Part shown: positions 16,582 through 27,100 of the stretch, one piece after another | Position numbering within the stretch: position 1 is the first letter of the stretch | Layout of the letters: each line of letters begins with the position of its first letter | Source: Bacteroidales bacterium | GTDB lineage: Bacteria > Bacteroidota > Bacteroidia > Bacteroidales > UBA932 | Direction of reading: 5' to 3' | Assembly: GCA_012522855.1 (NCBI GenBank) | Contig: JAAYJQ010000023.1 | Location: forward strand, 42,144 to 106,143 | DNA: 64,000 bases | Program-made: the position numbers and the translations under genes | Notes under the pieces: generated by a model | What the model was told of the DNA's origin: nothing | What the model saw: the letters and a program-made list of their open reading frames with translations, nothing else | Databases searched by the model: none

Positions 16582-19094
16582 TGGAAAAGAACGGGACCCT
16601 GATTGACACGCGGCTGGAAAGCAAACTTGGATTCGACCGGATCCGAACGATCATTTCAAACCGTTGTTCCACGGACTATGCCACCGGCCGCGTGGCGGAC
16701 GAAACATTCTCAAGCAACCCGAAAGAAATCCTCAAACGGCTCTCCCTGACCGACGAAATGCGGCTGATCGTGATGTTCGAAGAAGGGTTCCCCACCAACG
16801 GCTACATCGATTGCCTTGACTTTTTGAGACCGCTTGAACAGGTCGGCTGCACGATCGATCTGCTTTCTCTGGGCAAGCTCCGCACCCTGATTGAAACTGT
16901 CCGGAAACTGACCCGCTTCTTTGCGGAAATCAAGGACGGGGTGTACCCCAATCTGAAACGGATGGCTGCTCCTGTTATGAGTTTCCCGGAAGTGCAACGC
17001 AGAATCAATCTGATCCTGGACCGGTTCGGGGATGTCAAAGATTCCGCGTCCGACAAACTGCAGCAGATCCGGCGATCCCTTGCCGCCAAGGAATCCGCCA
17101 TTTCCAAACGGGCGAACGCCATCCTGAAACAGGCCCGGATGGACGGGCTCGTGGACGAAGACGCCAGCCTGACAGTCCGGGACGGGAAATTGCTGATCCC
17201 GGTGAACGCCTCAAACAAGAAAAAAATCCAGGGTTTTGTCTATGACTCCTCCTCGACCGGAAAGACCGCTTTTGTCCAACCGGTCGAAATCATCGAACTG
17301 GAGAACGAGATCGCCGCGCTGCAGGCCGAGGAAGCCCAGGAAATCCAGCATATTCTTGCGGAATTCAGCGATTTTGTCCGGCCCTATGTTCCGGATTTGA
17401 TCGGGGCGGCGGCCTACGTGGGCGAAATCGACTTCCTGGTCGCCAAAGCGCAGGTTGCCCTGGAATTCAAGGCCGGAATCCCGATCCTCTCGGAAAACGG
17501 GGAGATGCATCTTCGCAAGGCCCGGCATCCGCTGCTTGAAAAGGCGTTGATACGGGAAAAGAAGAGCATCGTCCCGGTTTCCATGCGGCTCACTCCGCAA
17601 AAGCATATTCTCCTGATCTCCGGTCCGAATGCCGGCGGCAAATCCGTCTGCCTGAAAACGGCGGGGCTGTTGCAGTACATGTTTCAGTGGGGCATGCTGA
17701 TTCCCACCTCCGAGACCTCCGAGATGCCGGTTTTCGAACGCATCATGGTCAGCATCGGAGACGACCAAAGTCTCGAGAACGACTTGAGCACCTATAGTTC
17801 ATTCTTGGAGGACATGAAGTCCATGCTTCGGCATGCGGACAGGAAGACTTTGATCCTCATCGATGAATTCGGGTCAGGCACGGAGCCCGCCGCGGGCGGA
17901 GCCATCGCCGAAGCCATCCTGGCCGAGATGGACAAGCGCGGCGTGTACGGCATCATCACCACACATTACACGAATCTCAAACTCTTTGCATCCGGATCCG
18001 AAACGGGGGTGATCAACGGCGCCATGCTTTTCGATGCCGCCAAGATCGAACCCTTGTTCCAACTGGACATCGGACTTCCCGGCAATTCCTTCGCCTTTGA
18101 GCTGGCCCGGAAGATGGGTCTGCCCGAGCCCATCGTCAAAGATGCGGAGACCCGCGTCGGAGAGGAGTTTGTGGGCATCGAACGAAACCTCCGCAGAATC
18201 GTCAAGAACCGCCGGGCGCTGGACGAAAAACTCCAGCACATCCGCCACACCGACAAGACCCTGGAAAGCATCACCGAACGATACCAGAAGGAACTCGAAG
18301 GCATCAAGCAGAAAAAGAAAGACATCCTCGACCAAGCCGCGAAGGAAGCCGAAAACATCGTAAAAGGCGCCAACCGGACCATCGAAAACACCATCCGCAC
18401 CATCAAAGAATCCCAAGCGGACAAGGAAAAGACCCAGGAGGCGCGGAAAGAGATCCAAGATTTCATGTCCGCCCTGCAGGCCAAGAAGGAACAGGACCAG
18501 AAGAATCACGACGACTACGTAGAGCGGAAGCTCCGGCAGCTGAATTCCCGGCAGAAGGGGAAGCAGCGGAAGGAAAGGCGGTTGGCGGGAGACGACATGA
18601 CCATGGAGGAGTTCCGCGGCGGCCCGTTGAAGGTCGGGGAGAAGGTGCGCGTGAAGGAGAACCGCATGGTGGGAGAGGTGATCCGGGTTTCAAACAAGGC
18701 CGTGACAATCGCCGTAGGGAATATTACGAGCATGATGCCGCTCGACAAAGTGGAGCGTATTTCTTCGGACGAGTACAAAGCCGCGACAAAGGCGCCGGAG
18801 GCCCGGATCATCCAGCGGGTAAACGAGGACCTCAACGCCCGGCGGTTGAAGTTTTCACCGGAGTTGGATGTGCGCGGGGCGCGGCTGCAGGAGGCGATGG
18901 ACATCGTGGTACATTACATTGACGATGCCATCGTGCTGAATGTCGGCTCCATCCGCATCATCCACGGCAAGGGGACAGGAGTGCTCCGAGACGAATTGCA
19001 GAAATATCTGCGCACGGTTCCCGGGATTTCCTCGGTCCGTGACGAGCACGTCCAGTTCGGCGGAGCGGGCGTAACGGTCGTGAATTTCGAATAG
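16581..19094 (+). CDS. mutS2: Endonuclease MutS2
   Basis: MutS-family ATPase with a nuclease domain; known members act against recombination intermediates or in ribosome rescue, not classic mismatch repair. 837 residues from ATG 16581 (a GTG one codon earlier is possible). MutS core and clamp, Walker A GPNAGGKS near residue 348, Walker B LILIDEFGSGTEP near residue 424, then a long charged coiled coil (about 515-640) and a C-terminal Smr nuclease domain with LDVRGARLQEA and IIHGKGTGVLR. Overlaps dacA at its start. Confidence 0.95.
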   Translation: MEKNGTLIDTRLESKLGFDRIRTIISNRCSTDYATGRVADETFSSNPKEILKRLSLTDEMRLIVMFEEGFPTNGYIDCLDFLRPLEQVGCTIDLLSLGKLRTLIETVRKLTRFFAEIKDGVYPNLKRMAAPVMSFPEVQRRINLILDRFGDVKDSASDKLQQIRRSLAAKESAISKRANAILKQARMDGLVDEDASLTVRDGKLLIPVNASNKKKIQGFVYDSSSTGKTAFVQPVEIIELENEIAALQAEEAQEIQHILAEFSDFVRPYVPDLIGAAAYVGEIDFLVAKAQVALEFKAGIPILSENGEMHLRKARHPLLEKALIREKKSIVPVSMRLTPQKHILLISGPNAGGKSVCLKTAGLLQYMFQWGMLIPTSETSEMPVFERIMVSIGDDQSLENDLSTYSSFLEDMKSMLRHADRKTLILIDEFGSGTEPAAGGAIAEAILAEMDKRGVYGIITTHYTNLKLFASGSETGVINGAMLFDAAKIEPLFQLDIGLPGNSFAFELARKMGLPEPIVKDAETRVGEEFVGIERNLRRIVKNRRALDEKLQHIRHTDKTLESITERYQKELEGIKQKKKDILDQAAKEAENIVKGANRTIENTIRTIKESQADKEKTQEARKEIQDFMSALQAKKEQDQKNHDDYVERKLRQLNSRQKGKQRKERRLAGDDMTMEEFRGGPLKVGEKVRVKENRMVGEVIRVSNKAVTIAVGNITSMMPLDKVERISSDEYKAATKAPEARIIQRVNEDLNARRLKFSPELDVRGARLQEAMDIVVHYIDDAIVLNVGSIRIIHGKGTGVLRDELQKYLRTVPGISSVRDEHVQFGGAGVTVVNFE

Positions 19095-19102
19095 CGATCC
19101 GA

Positions 19103-19222
19103 GGCTGCGAAAGCAGCCGGTTTGCTCCGTAGCCACCCTCGGCTCGTAAGAGGGAAGGGCCCGGCAAAGCCGGGAGGGGTCGAGTGAAGCGAGACGAAAA
19201 GAACCGGCTGCCTTTGCAGCCG
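19103..19222 (+). repeat. Multi-hairpin intergenic repeat, copy 1
   Basis: Sits between mutS2 and yraN. Outer arms form an imperfect inverted repeat (19103-19123 with 19201-19222), and each arm is itself a small hairpin (GGCTGC ... GCAGCC). The core starts TCCGTAGCCACCCTCGGCTC and contains a CCCTC/GAGGG hairpin, a CCCGGC AAA GCCGGG hairpin and a weaker GTC ... GAC hairpin. The same layout with different stem sequences occurs at 60594-60723. Confidence 0.85.
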
Positions 19223-19246
19223 ACAACATATTCAAAAAACAAAACT

Positions 19247-19630
19247 ATGGAAACGGCAAGAATGAAGTTGGGTAGGCTCGGGGAGGGCGCGGCGTGCGAA
19301 TTCCTGACGCAGCGGGGACAGACGGTGATTGAGCGAAACTGCCGCAAGGGGCGGCTCGAAATCGACATCGTTACGTTGGACCGAAATGGTGTGCATTTTG
19401 TAGAAGTAAAGAGCCGGACGGCGCCGGTTATGGCGGCGCCCGAAGAAAACGTGACCCTGTGCAAACAGAAGAAAATGGCACAAGCGGCCCTGCGATACCT
19501 GAACACCTCGAAAGATGAACGGCTGAAAGGCGATCTGGAGGTAAATTTTGACATCGTGGCCGTGACCTTCGCGGGAGAAAAGACACTGATCGACTACTTC
19601 CCCAACGCATTCATCCCGCTGTACACATGA
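19247..19630 (+). CDS. YraN family protein (UPF0102, endonuclease-like)
   Basis: A 127-residue protein of the UPF0102/YraN family, a restriction-endonuclease-like fold of unclear role. Seen: LGRLGEGAACEFLTQRG, LEIDIVTLDRNGVHFVEVK (the D...EVK catalytic-type motif, near residues 45-63). Start at 19247 is chosen because the frame upstream reads through the hairpin repeat. Probably cotranscribed with manC 19 nt downstream. Confidence 0.88.
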   Translation: METARMKLGRLGEGAACEFLTQRGQTVIERNCRKGRLEIDIVTLDRNGVHFVEVKSRTAPVMAAPEENVTLCKQKKMAQAALRYLNTSKDERLKGDLEVNFDIVAVTFAGEKTLIDYFPNAFIPLYT

Positions 19631-19649
19631 CACTACTAAATGCCATTAT

Positions 19650-20744
19650 ATGAAAAACAACCGATATTGCGTGATCATGGCCGGAGGCTCCGGAAACCGC
19701 TTCTGGCCGGTCAGCCGGGAATCCCGGCCGAAACAATTCCTGGACATCGCAGGCTCCGGCAAGAGCTTCCTCCAGATAACCTATGAGCGATTCTCGAAGT
19801 TCATCCCGAAAGAAAACATCCTCGTCGTCACCCTCTCCCGCTACAGCCACCTGGTCACCGAACAAATCCCCGATCTCCCGAAAAATAATCTCTTGCTTGA
19901 GCCCTACAGCCGCAACACAGGGCCCTGTCTGGTCTACGCCACCTACCGTCTGCTGAAGCGTAATCCCGATGCCGTGATGCTGGCTACTCCGGCCGACCAT
20001 CTGATTCTCGACGAAGACCTGTTCGAAAAAACCTTGGGGCACGTTCTTGACCATGTAGAAGCCCACAACGTGCTGATGACCCTCGGCATCACACCGACCA
20101 AGCCGGACATCAGTTACGGCTACATCCAGATCTCCGGCGGAAAGGCCTCCGCAACGGCCGACAAGCCCTTCAAAGTGAAGACCTTCACTGAAAAACCCGA
20201 CCAGGCCCTCGCGGAAGTGTTCTGCAAAAGCGGTGAATTCTACTGGAATTCAGGAATATTCGCCTGGAAAGCCTCCGTCATCCGTGAAGAAATGGAAAAG
20301 CATATTCCCGAAATCACCTCCTTGTTCAAGGGATGGGAAGAAGCGCTGGAGACACCTGAAGAGATCCCCTTTTTGGAAAAGGTCTACGGCGACTGTCCGA
20401 AGATTTCCATCGACTACGGCGTAATGGAGAAGACTGACCGAGCCTGGCTCTATCCGGGACATTTCGGATGGACCGACATCGGCAGTTGGCGCGGGCTGTT
20501 CAAGATTTTCCCGGAAAAAGACCGGAACGGAAACGCCGTCAACGCCGGATGGACGCTGCTGCGGGACAACAAAGACAACCTGATCTATTCCCGGGACCGA
20601 AACAAGTTGATCGCCGTCAAAGGCTTGAGGGGCTATATGGTCATCAACACGGAGGACGCCCTGCTGGTCTGCCCCCGCGACCAACGGTCTTTCAAAGATA
20701 TCCTCGCCGACCTCGGCATGCCCGAATACGAGAAATTCCGGTAA
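19650..20744 (+). CDS. manC: Mannose-1-phosphate guanylyltransferase
   Basis: Makes GDP-mannose from mannose-1-phosphate and GTP for surface polysaccharides and GDP-fucose. 364 residues, nucleotidyltransferase fold: MAGGSGNRFWPVSR (residues 10-23) is the nucleotide-binding signature, with ATPADHLI and FTEKP further on. It lacks the C-terminal phosphomannose isomerase domain of bifunctional enzymes, as in other Bacteroidota. Cytoplasmic. Confidence 0.93.
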   Translation: MKNNRYCVIMAGGSGNRFWPVSRESRPKQFLDIAGSGKSFLQITYERFSKFIPKENILVVTLSRYSHLVTEQIPDLPKNNLLLEPYSRNTGPCLVYATYRLLKRNPDAVMLATPADHLILDEDLFEKTLGHVLDHVEAHNVLMTLGITPTKPDISYGYIQISGGKASATADKPFKVKTFTEKPDQALAEVFCKSGEFYWNSGIFAWKASVIREEMEKHIPEITSLFKGWEEALETPEEIPFLEKVYGDCPKISIDYGVMEKTDRAWLYPGHFGWTDIGSWRGLFKIFPEKDRNGNAVNAGWTLLRDNKDNLIYSRDRNKLIAVKGLRGYMVINTEDALLVCPRDQRSFKDILADLGMPEYEKFR

Positions 20745-20823
20745 AGACTTAAAAAAATCAGCGGCCGAGTGCAAGATATTGGTTTTCTTGGATTTAGGAA
20801 TATGTGACTATCCTTTTTCGATC

Positions 20824-21279
20824 ATGAAACATCTTTCAATCTTGCTTTCCTTGTTCTGTTTCGCCGCGATTTCCTGCTCGCGGCACAACCCGGAGCGTCC
20901 GGTCACAGAACTCACCCATACCGGCTGCTCCGACAGGCCGGCGGTCTCCCGGGCGGGCTGGTCCGCGGGACAACTCACCCTGCAATACACGAACGACGGG
21001 CTTGCCCTCACCCACACCAACGGCACGTTCAATTGCGTGCTTGAGATATACGGCCTCACTTCCTCGTTTTCTCTGGAAGGGAATGTCATCCGATACCGGG
21101 TTTTTCCCGACACTGAACAAAGCGCGAACTGCATCTGTTTGGTGGACAAGATCCAGGATCTGCTGACCGGACTCCAGCCCGGGGAATATATTTTAAAATA
21201 CAATGAATTCCTCCCTATCAACTTCACCTACCGGCCCGGCCTGAACCTGACCTTCGATCTGGACAAATACATGCCGTAA
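20824..21279 (+). CDS. Putative lipoprotein of unknown function
   Basis: 151 residues from ATG 20824. Signal peptide and lipobox (FCFAAISCS, Cys near residue 17). The mature part is beta-rich with several Cys (TGCSDRP, NCVLEIYG, ANCICL) and ends in LTFDLDKYMP. I do not recognise the family. It stands alone after manC, followed by decayed DNA. Confidence 0.65.
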   Translation: MKHLSILLSLFCFAAISCSRHNPERPVTELTHTGCSDRPAVSRAGWSAGQLTLQYTNDGLALTHTNGTFNCVLEIYGLTSSFSLEGNVIRYRVFPDTEQSANCICLVDKIQDLLTGLQPGEYILKYNEFLPINFTYRPGLNLTFDLDKYMP

Positions 21280-22385
21280 TTATTATAGAATAATCTGACC
21301 TGTTCCCGCAGGACAGCGTCGCGAATTTCGTCAGGGCGGTCGGGGAAATCGACAATCCCTACGAAGCGAAAACCATTATCAATGTGTTGATTTACACGCG
21401 AGAAGTTGATGAAAACGTGGTGGACACGCTTATTGAAATTGAAGCGACCTTCAGACCGTATTTGAACTGTTATTCGCAAATTGTCGGTGCAGGGATCGTC
21501 GAGGGCCGGATCTGCGTAGTCTATAACATGGGGGCTGGACGGTCTCGACCGTCTTGTCAACATGTCCTCCCTGACTGTTCCGCTGTCCGAATACGACTAC
21601 TCGAATCACCTTCCGAGGCCCATTGAATCCTATGGGTGTCCCAAGGTGGTCCGATACAGTATCCGGGCTTACATCTTGAAGCGGTCGGCTCCGTTGCGCC
21701 TGTTCGCACGAACGATCGGGGCGACCGAGCAGGAGTACCGCAAAGATGCCTCCTATGACTTCCGGTACCGACACCCTTCAAGGGGTCAGGCATACTGAAT
21801 AAATGGGAACAACCCCATTAAGTACATAAACTTGGACATAGATGACATGATCGTTTTGTCGGACGCAACGGACGATTTTTCGGGATCTCCTGCAAAAGCG
21901 CAGATGAGGTGTACGGCTAAACCGCATTCTGTGCGTTCTGTTTGTACACCTCGACTCGTAAGTAGGCCTGCGCGGGCGATTCGGCCTCGAGATGTGCGTG
22001 AAATCGTGCTTCTATGCGCTGTGTTTGTACACCTCAAACGAGAAACGGTTACTGTCCCAATTAGTGTATCCAGATAGGTGAACAGAAAAAGTCTGTAAAT
22101 TTAAGTGCGTTGATAGAACAATCAATGGTTCGTTAAATTTATAAAAGTTACGGCAGTACTCCGCGCACAGAGGCTCTTTGATAGATTCCAAGGCTGCAGG
22201 CGGGGGTCGGTCGCGCGGCAATGGCGCTTCCCGGCGAGGATTTACAAATCGTGGGAACGCGAAACCCCGACAGAGGCCCCCGGGGGCCGGTTCGTGGGAA
22301 CAAAAGCATGTCTGTCTCTGAACAATGCTCGCGAAATATTCCTATCCTGCCAACTGCGCGAAGCCGGAAGCGAAGCGGACAAGCA
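21280..22385. other. Decayed region with a possible gene fragment
   Basis: About 1.1 kb without an intact gene. On the plus strand 21313-21533 reads like real protein (for example NPYEAKTIINVLIYTREVDE), then the sensible frame shifts near 21530 and continues as LDGLDRLVNMSSLTVPLSEYD to about 21798; I do not recognise the parent family. From 21800 to 22385 I see no coding signal, only short repeats of GTACACCTC and a GC-rich stretch. Confidence 0.4.
21906..22035. repeat. Short GTACACCTC repeats, inverted and direct
   Basis: GAGGTGTAC at 21906-21914 is an inverted copy of GTACACCTC at 21944-21952 and again at 22027-22035. The two direct copies share a longer context (GTTTGTACACCTC preceded by TGCG). 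They may be ends of a vanished element. Confidence 0.4.
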
Positions 22386-22425
22386 AAAAGAGGCCGGCTA
22401 AAATTTCTTTTAGCCGGCCTCTTTT
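22386..22425. terminator. Terminator of the susC-susD unit
   Basis: A perfect 18-bp stem (AAAAGAGGCCGGCTAAAA and its complement) with a 4-nt loop, 20 nt past the susD stop. Flanking A and T runs make it able to work in both directions. Confidence 0.88.
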
Positions 22426-22444
22426 CATGTGTTAATCGGGAGGA

Positions 22445-24172
22445 TTACCAGCCCGGATTCTGGGTCAATGTCTTACCGGCGGCCTTGTATAGGTCGATCT
22501 GGCCGGACGGAATCGGATACAGGTACTGACGTGCCTCGAAGGTCCGGGACTTGCCGGCAGCGTTGGCATCGGCATAGCCGTCGGAAGTTATCGGCACGCA
22601 ATCCTTCGTCCCGGCGACCGGATCGCCCTTGACATAGGCGCCCTTCATCTGATCCGGATACTTGGAGATGTCAAGTTTGTCCAGCTGGTGCCAGCGGATG
22701 AGCCCCCAATAGCGGTCGTTGTTGTCGAACATCAGTTCCACTCTGCGCTCGCGGCGGATCTCCCAGATCAGCGCGCTGACCCCCATGTTGTTGGCGGGAT
22801 CCGCAGCCGGATTCACGGTCATATGCGGCATTCCCACGCGGTCGCGGAGCTTGTTGACGGAGATATTCAGATCATTCTGGGTACAACTGCCCAATTCAGC
22901 GCAAGCTTCCGCATAGTTCAGATACACCGGAGCCAGCCAGTAGACCGGAGCATCCGTATCATTGGCGCCGTTGTCGAAACGACGAATGGAGGGCAGCTTC
23001 TCGCTGTCGAATTTGCATACGCCGTAGCCCGTGGAAGAGGTTGTGGTCATCGTACCGGTATTGAACCGGAGGAAGTCGTTGCCCCGGTACATCAGCACCG
23101 TGTCGATATGGGCAGCCAGACGGGGATCGCGGACATTCAGCAGATTCGTGATGTTCAGATTGCCCGCCGCGGACATCACCGGATGATCCGTCTTGGGCTG
23201 GGATGTCAAGGCGAGGGGCTTGCCGTCGATGAACAGATAGGAATCGAAGGCACTCTTGGTCAGACCGCTCTGCATCGTCGAGGAGCAAGTGAAGGAAATC
23301 AGGGAATGTCCCATCACCCCATACTCATACTTCTTGTAGAGAATCATTTCCTTGTTCTTCGAGAGGTCCTCGGAGTCATAATTCGCTTTGTAGGAATCGT
23401 TCAGTACATACATGTTATTGTCCATGACGGCCTTCGCGGCGGTCTTCGCTTCCGTGAGGAATTTGTTCGCGCGGGCAGCATCGGGAGCCTTCTGTCCGTC
23501 CGCCGTCGAACGATATTTGCAGAATGTCCCCTCGAACAAGCAGATGTCCGATTTCATGGCTTGCGCCACGGCGGCATTGATGAAGACGCGGGATTCGGCA
23601 TTTTTCGTGATGTTCGCCACGGCGAAGTTGATATCCTCAAGGACCTTGTCCATCACGGCATCACGATCCTCACGCGCTCCGTACAGATAGTTTTCTTTGT
23701 CTTCATCCGTCACATCCAGCACTTTGTCCACATAGATGATGTCACCGAACGCGCGGACCAACTGGAAATGATTGAGCGCTCGGAAAAGTCGGGCGACTCC
23801 GATCCAATGATTTTTCTGCGCGTCCGTCATAGCGGCAATGTCCGGAATCCGGGCAATCATCAGATTCGCGCGCCGGATTTCTTCATAGCAGTTGTTCCAG
23901 AGGCTGCTGGAAGCCGGAACTTGTTTGAAATTCCACTCCGTAAAGCCGGAACTGGCTTGGTTGTCATTCAGCGTTCGGAAGTAGAAATCACCGCTATTGG
24001 CATAGCCGGAGAAATTGTCGTAAAAACGGTTGGCGAAAGCCTCTACATTCGTCTCGCTCGTCCAGAAATTGCTGTCCGTGAACTTGTCTAGCGGCTGCTT
24101 GTCCAGCAGGTTGTCGCAGCCCGTGAAAAGCAGAACGGACAAGGCAAGTATCGTGTAAAAAATCTGTTTCAT
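22445..24172 (-). CDS. RagB/SusD family nutrient-binding lipoprotein
   Basis: Outer-membrane surface lipoprotein of 575 residues that caps a SusC channel and binds its glycan or peptide ligand. Signal with lipobox VLLFTGC (Cys near residue 19), then the SusD helical fold with TPR-like repeats; the C-terminal part has IRRERRVELMFDNNDRYWGLIRW and ends in TLTQNPGW, a typical SusD ending. Starts 18 nt after the susC stop and pairs with it. No sigma/anti-sigma genes accompany this pair, so its regulation is not apparent. Confidence 0.94.
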   Translation of the reverse strand: MKQIFYTILALSVLLFTGCDNLLDKQPLDKFTDSNFWTSETNVEAFANRFYDNFSGYANSGDFYFRTLNDNQASSGFTEWNFKQVPASSSLWNNCYEEIRRANLMIARIPDIAAMTDAQKNHWIGVARLFRALNHFQLVRAFGDIIYVDKVLDVTDEDKENYLYGAREDRDAVMDKVLEDINFAVANITKNAESRVFINAAVAQAMKSDICLFEGTFCKYRSTADGQKAPDAARANKFLTEAKTAAKAVMDNNMYVLNDSYKANYDSEDLSKNKEMILYKKYEYGVMGHSLISFTCSSTMQSGLTKSAFDSYLFIDGKPLALTSQPKTDHPVMSAAGNLNITNLLNVRDPRLAAHIDTVLMYRGNDFLRFNTGTMTTTSSTGYGVCKFDSEKLPSIRRFDNGANDTDAPVYWLAPVYLNYAEACAELGSCTQNDLNISVNKLRDRVGMPHMTVNPAADPANNMGVSALIWEIRRERRVELMFDNNDRYWGLIRWHQLDKLDISKYPDQMKGAYVKGDPVAGTKDCVPITSDGYADANAAGKSRTFEARQYLYPIPSGQIDLYKAAGKTLTQNPGW

Positions 24173-24190
24173 ATCGTGTACAAGGTTAAA

Positions 24191-27100
24191 TTAGAACGTG
24201 ATCTGGAGGCCGCAGGAGAAGGTACGGATCAAAGGATCTGTACGTCCCCAGACGCCGTTTCCGTAAGATCCTTCACCCGTATTGATTTCCGGGTCAAGGC
24301 CGTACTGCCGCGTGTGCTGGATCAGATCGAATGCATTGTAGATGCTTCCATAGATTCGCACCCGGTCAATCTTGACCTTCTGCGTCAGCATCTTGGGAAG
24401 GGTGTACCCCAGCGTGATATTCTTCACGCGCAGGTAGGCGAGGTTCACCAGGTACTTGGACTGCGGGTAGAAATTGAATTTACCCCGATCCAGCACGGAG
24501 ATGTTGCCTTGACCGGCACCGCCGGCCCAAAGGCGAGGATACGTCAGGCTCTGGTCGATCCGTCCGGCCGCGGCATCCTCATTGGTGACATAGCTGGTCT
24601 GATGAGCGTAGATGGCATCGGCACCTCTCATCAACGGCATTACGAAGGCCGATTGCGTCCAGACATTCCGTTTGCCTACGCCCTGGAAATAGATGTCCAG
24701 GTCGAAACCTTTCCAGTCTCCGCCGAGACGGAGGCTGTACTGATAGCGCGGCTGGGTGTTTCCAATCACCTTGAGATCCCCGTGATCGTCTTCCGTCCCG
24801 GCTCCGCCGTCAATCTTACCGTCTCCGTCAATATCTTTGAATTTGATGTCTCCGGGACCATAATGGAACGCTCCGGATTCCAGCAGCTGCTGGCTGGCGA
24901 CCCCGCTGGCATAGGAACCGTCAGCGTTGAAGTCGGAGGCCTCGAAGTACCGTTCCGTCTCAAATCCCCAGATGTCCCCGTAACGTTTTCCGCTGTAAGT
25001 GGAATTCAACAATTTGGTGTCATTCCGCCATTCGGTCACGAAGGTCGTATAGTCCGCGATGTTGCCGATCGCGTAAAAATTGATATCGCCGAAGCTATGG
25101 TGCCAGTCGATTGTAACCTCCCAACCACGGGAACGCATAGAACCCGCGTTCTCCCTTGCTACGGAAGCGCCCAGAACGGAAGGCATCGTCTGTCCCGGGG
25201 CAAGCATGCCCTCCGTCACCCGCTGGAACCAGTCGAAGGTTGCATTAAGTTCTCCTCCGAAGAAACCCATATCCAATCCGATGTTCGTCGTCTTAATGGT
25301 TTCCCAGGTCAGGCTCTTGGATACCATCTTGGGCATCCCGAAAGTGTTGAGACGGGCAGAACCAGCCCCGAGCCAAGAGGCAGCGTCGCTGCCCGCCTGT
25401 CTCGCGATGGTCGCGATGTACATATCGGATCCGACCTCCTGATTTCCGATTTCACCGTAAGAAGCGCGGATCTTGGCATTGCTGACCGTTGCCTTCAACG
25501 GCTCGAAGAACGGTTCTTCAGAAATTCTCCAACCGGCTGAAGCGGAAGGGAAGAAAGCCCAGCGATCATTCTCGGGGAACTTGGAAGACCCGTCATAACG
25601 ACCGTTGAGTTCGAGCAGAATACGATCCTTGTAGTTGTAATTGAGACGGCCGAAGAAACCAGCCGAACCCACGGAGCTCAGTGCGTGCGAGAATGTGTTT
25701 TTGCCGTCGCTGTCCTGGGTAAGCGCGATCTGCGGAAGATTGGCGTCCAGAATGTTGTAATAGTCGCCGCGGAGGAATTCATATTCAGATTCATCGGCGT
25801 TGAATCCGAGCATCACGTTGAAGTTGTGCGCGCCGGCCAAACTGAACTCGTAGTTGCCGTAGATGTTGGTGTTGTAGCCGCGGGTATAACTGCGTCTGGC
25901 GGAGATGTACGTCGTAGTGCTGAGCGTCGCTTCTGCCGGGCTCACGCTCCACGTGTTCATCAAACGCACAGGCAGATTGACCTGTTTGTAGCGCATCGTG
26001 TTCTGGAGATAGGTATAGTCCACGTTCAGGCTCAATCCTTTGGCGATGTTGATCTTGGTAAATCCGCCAATCCGCAGATTGTCGGTCTTGGTCCACCCTT
26101 CCCCAGACTGCTTGCGGTATGAAATGGCGTTGCGGCCATCCATCCCGTTGATGGTTCCCCAAGGTCCGAAGAAGGACCCCCAACGCCACAAATACTGGAA
26201 GGAGCCTTGACGGAGCGCGTCCGTCGGATCTTGGTAGTCTTTGTTGACATAGTTGACACGGGCTCCGACCAGCAGCCAGTCCGTCACCTGAGACGAAAGG
26301 TTGACCATCGCCGTGTATTTGTCAAGTTTATCCGGATTGAAGTTCATCAAACCTTGTTCGTGATCGTAGCCGAGCGATGCGTAATAGTTGGTCTTTGCGG
26401 TTGTTCCCTGGACAGAGACCGTATGGTTCTGCGAAGGGGCCGCTTTGTTGAACAGAATTCCACCGACATCCCAGTTGGCGAAGTAGCCCGTCCCCGGAAT
26501 GTAGTCATCTCCCTCAACCATTTCGCGGTAGCCCGAGGGACCTCCATGTTTGGCTTCCCATGCTCTCACGCCGTTCATGAAGGCTTCGCTGTCCATGTAC
26601 ATGCCGAAAAGTTCGCTTTCCAAGCCCATCCGCTTGTTTACCTGGTTCAGACCTGTAATCTGCTCCATGACGGAAGGGTATTCCGGAAGCACGGTCGCCT
26701 GGTTCCAGCCGAAATTGTTCGTGTAATTCACGAGGACTTTTTGCTCGGTCAGCGCGGACTTTGTCTTGATGAGCACCACGCCGAAGGCCGCCCGGGTTCC
26801 ATAAATGGAAGCGGAGGCAGCGTCCTTGAGCACCGAGATGCTCTCGATGTCCTGCGTGTTCAGATAGGAAATGTCATCGATGGGCACGCCGTCGACGATG
26901 TAAAGCGGATCGGAAGCGGCGTCGTTGGACAAAGTTCCGACACCGCGGATCCGGATCGAGGGCGCGTTGCCGATCTTACCGTTGGAATTGATGATGGTCA
27001 GACCCGGAACGGCTCCCTGCAGGGATTTGCCCAGATCGACCATTGACTTGGCTTCCAGCGTCTTGCCGACATCCACCGTGGAGACGGCGCCCGTAAGATT

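Noticed and set aside
19184..19246. Earlier start for YraN
   Set aside because: It would translate the right arm of the hairpin repeat; the family begins near 19247.
22688..25540. Two long plus-strand frames (467 and 454 codons)
   Set aside because: They are mirror images of susD and susC on the minus strand, with no signal or motif of their own.
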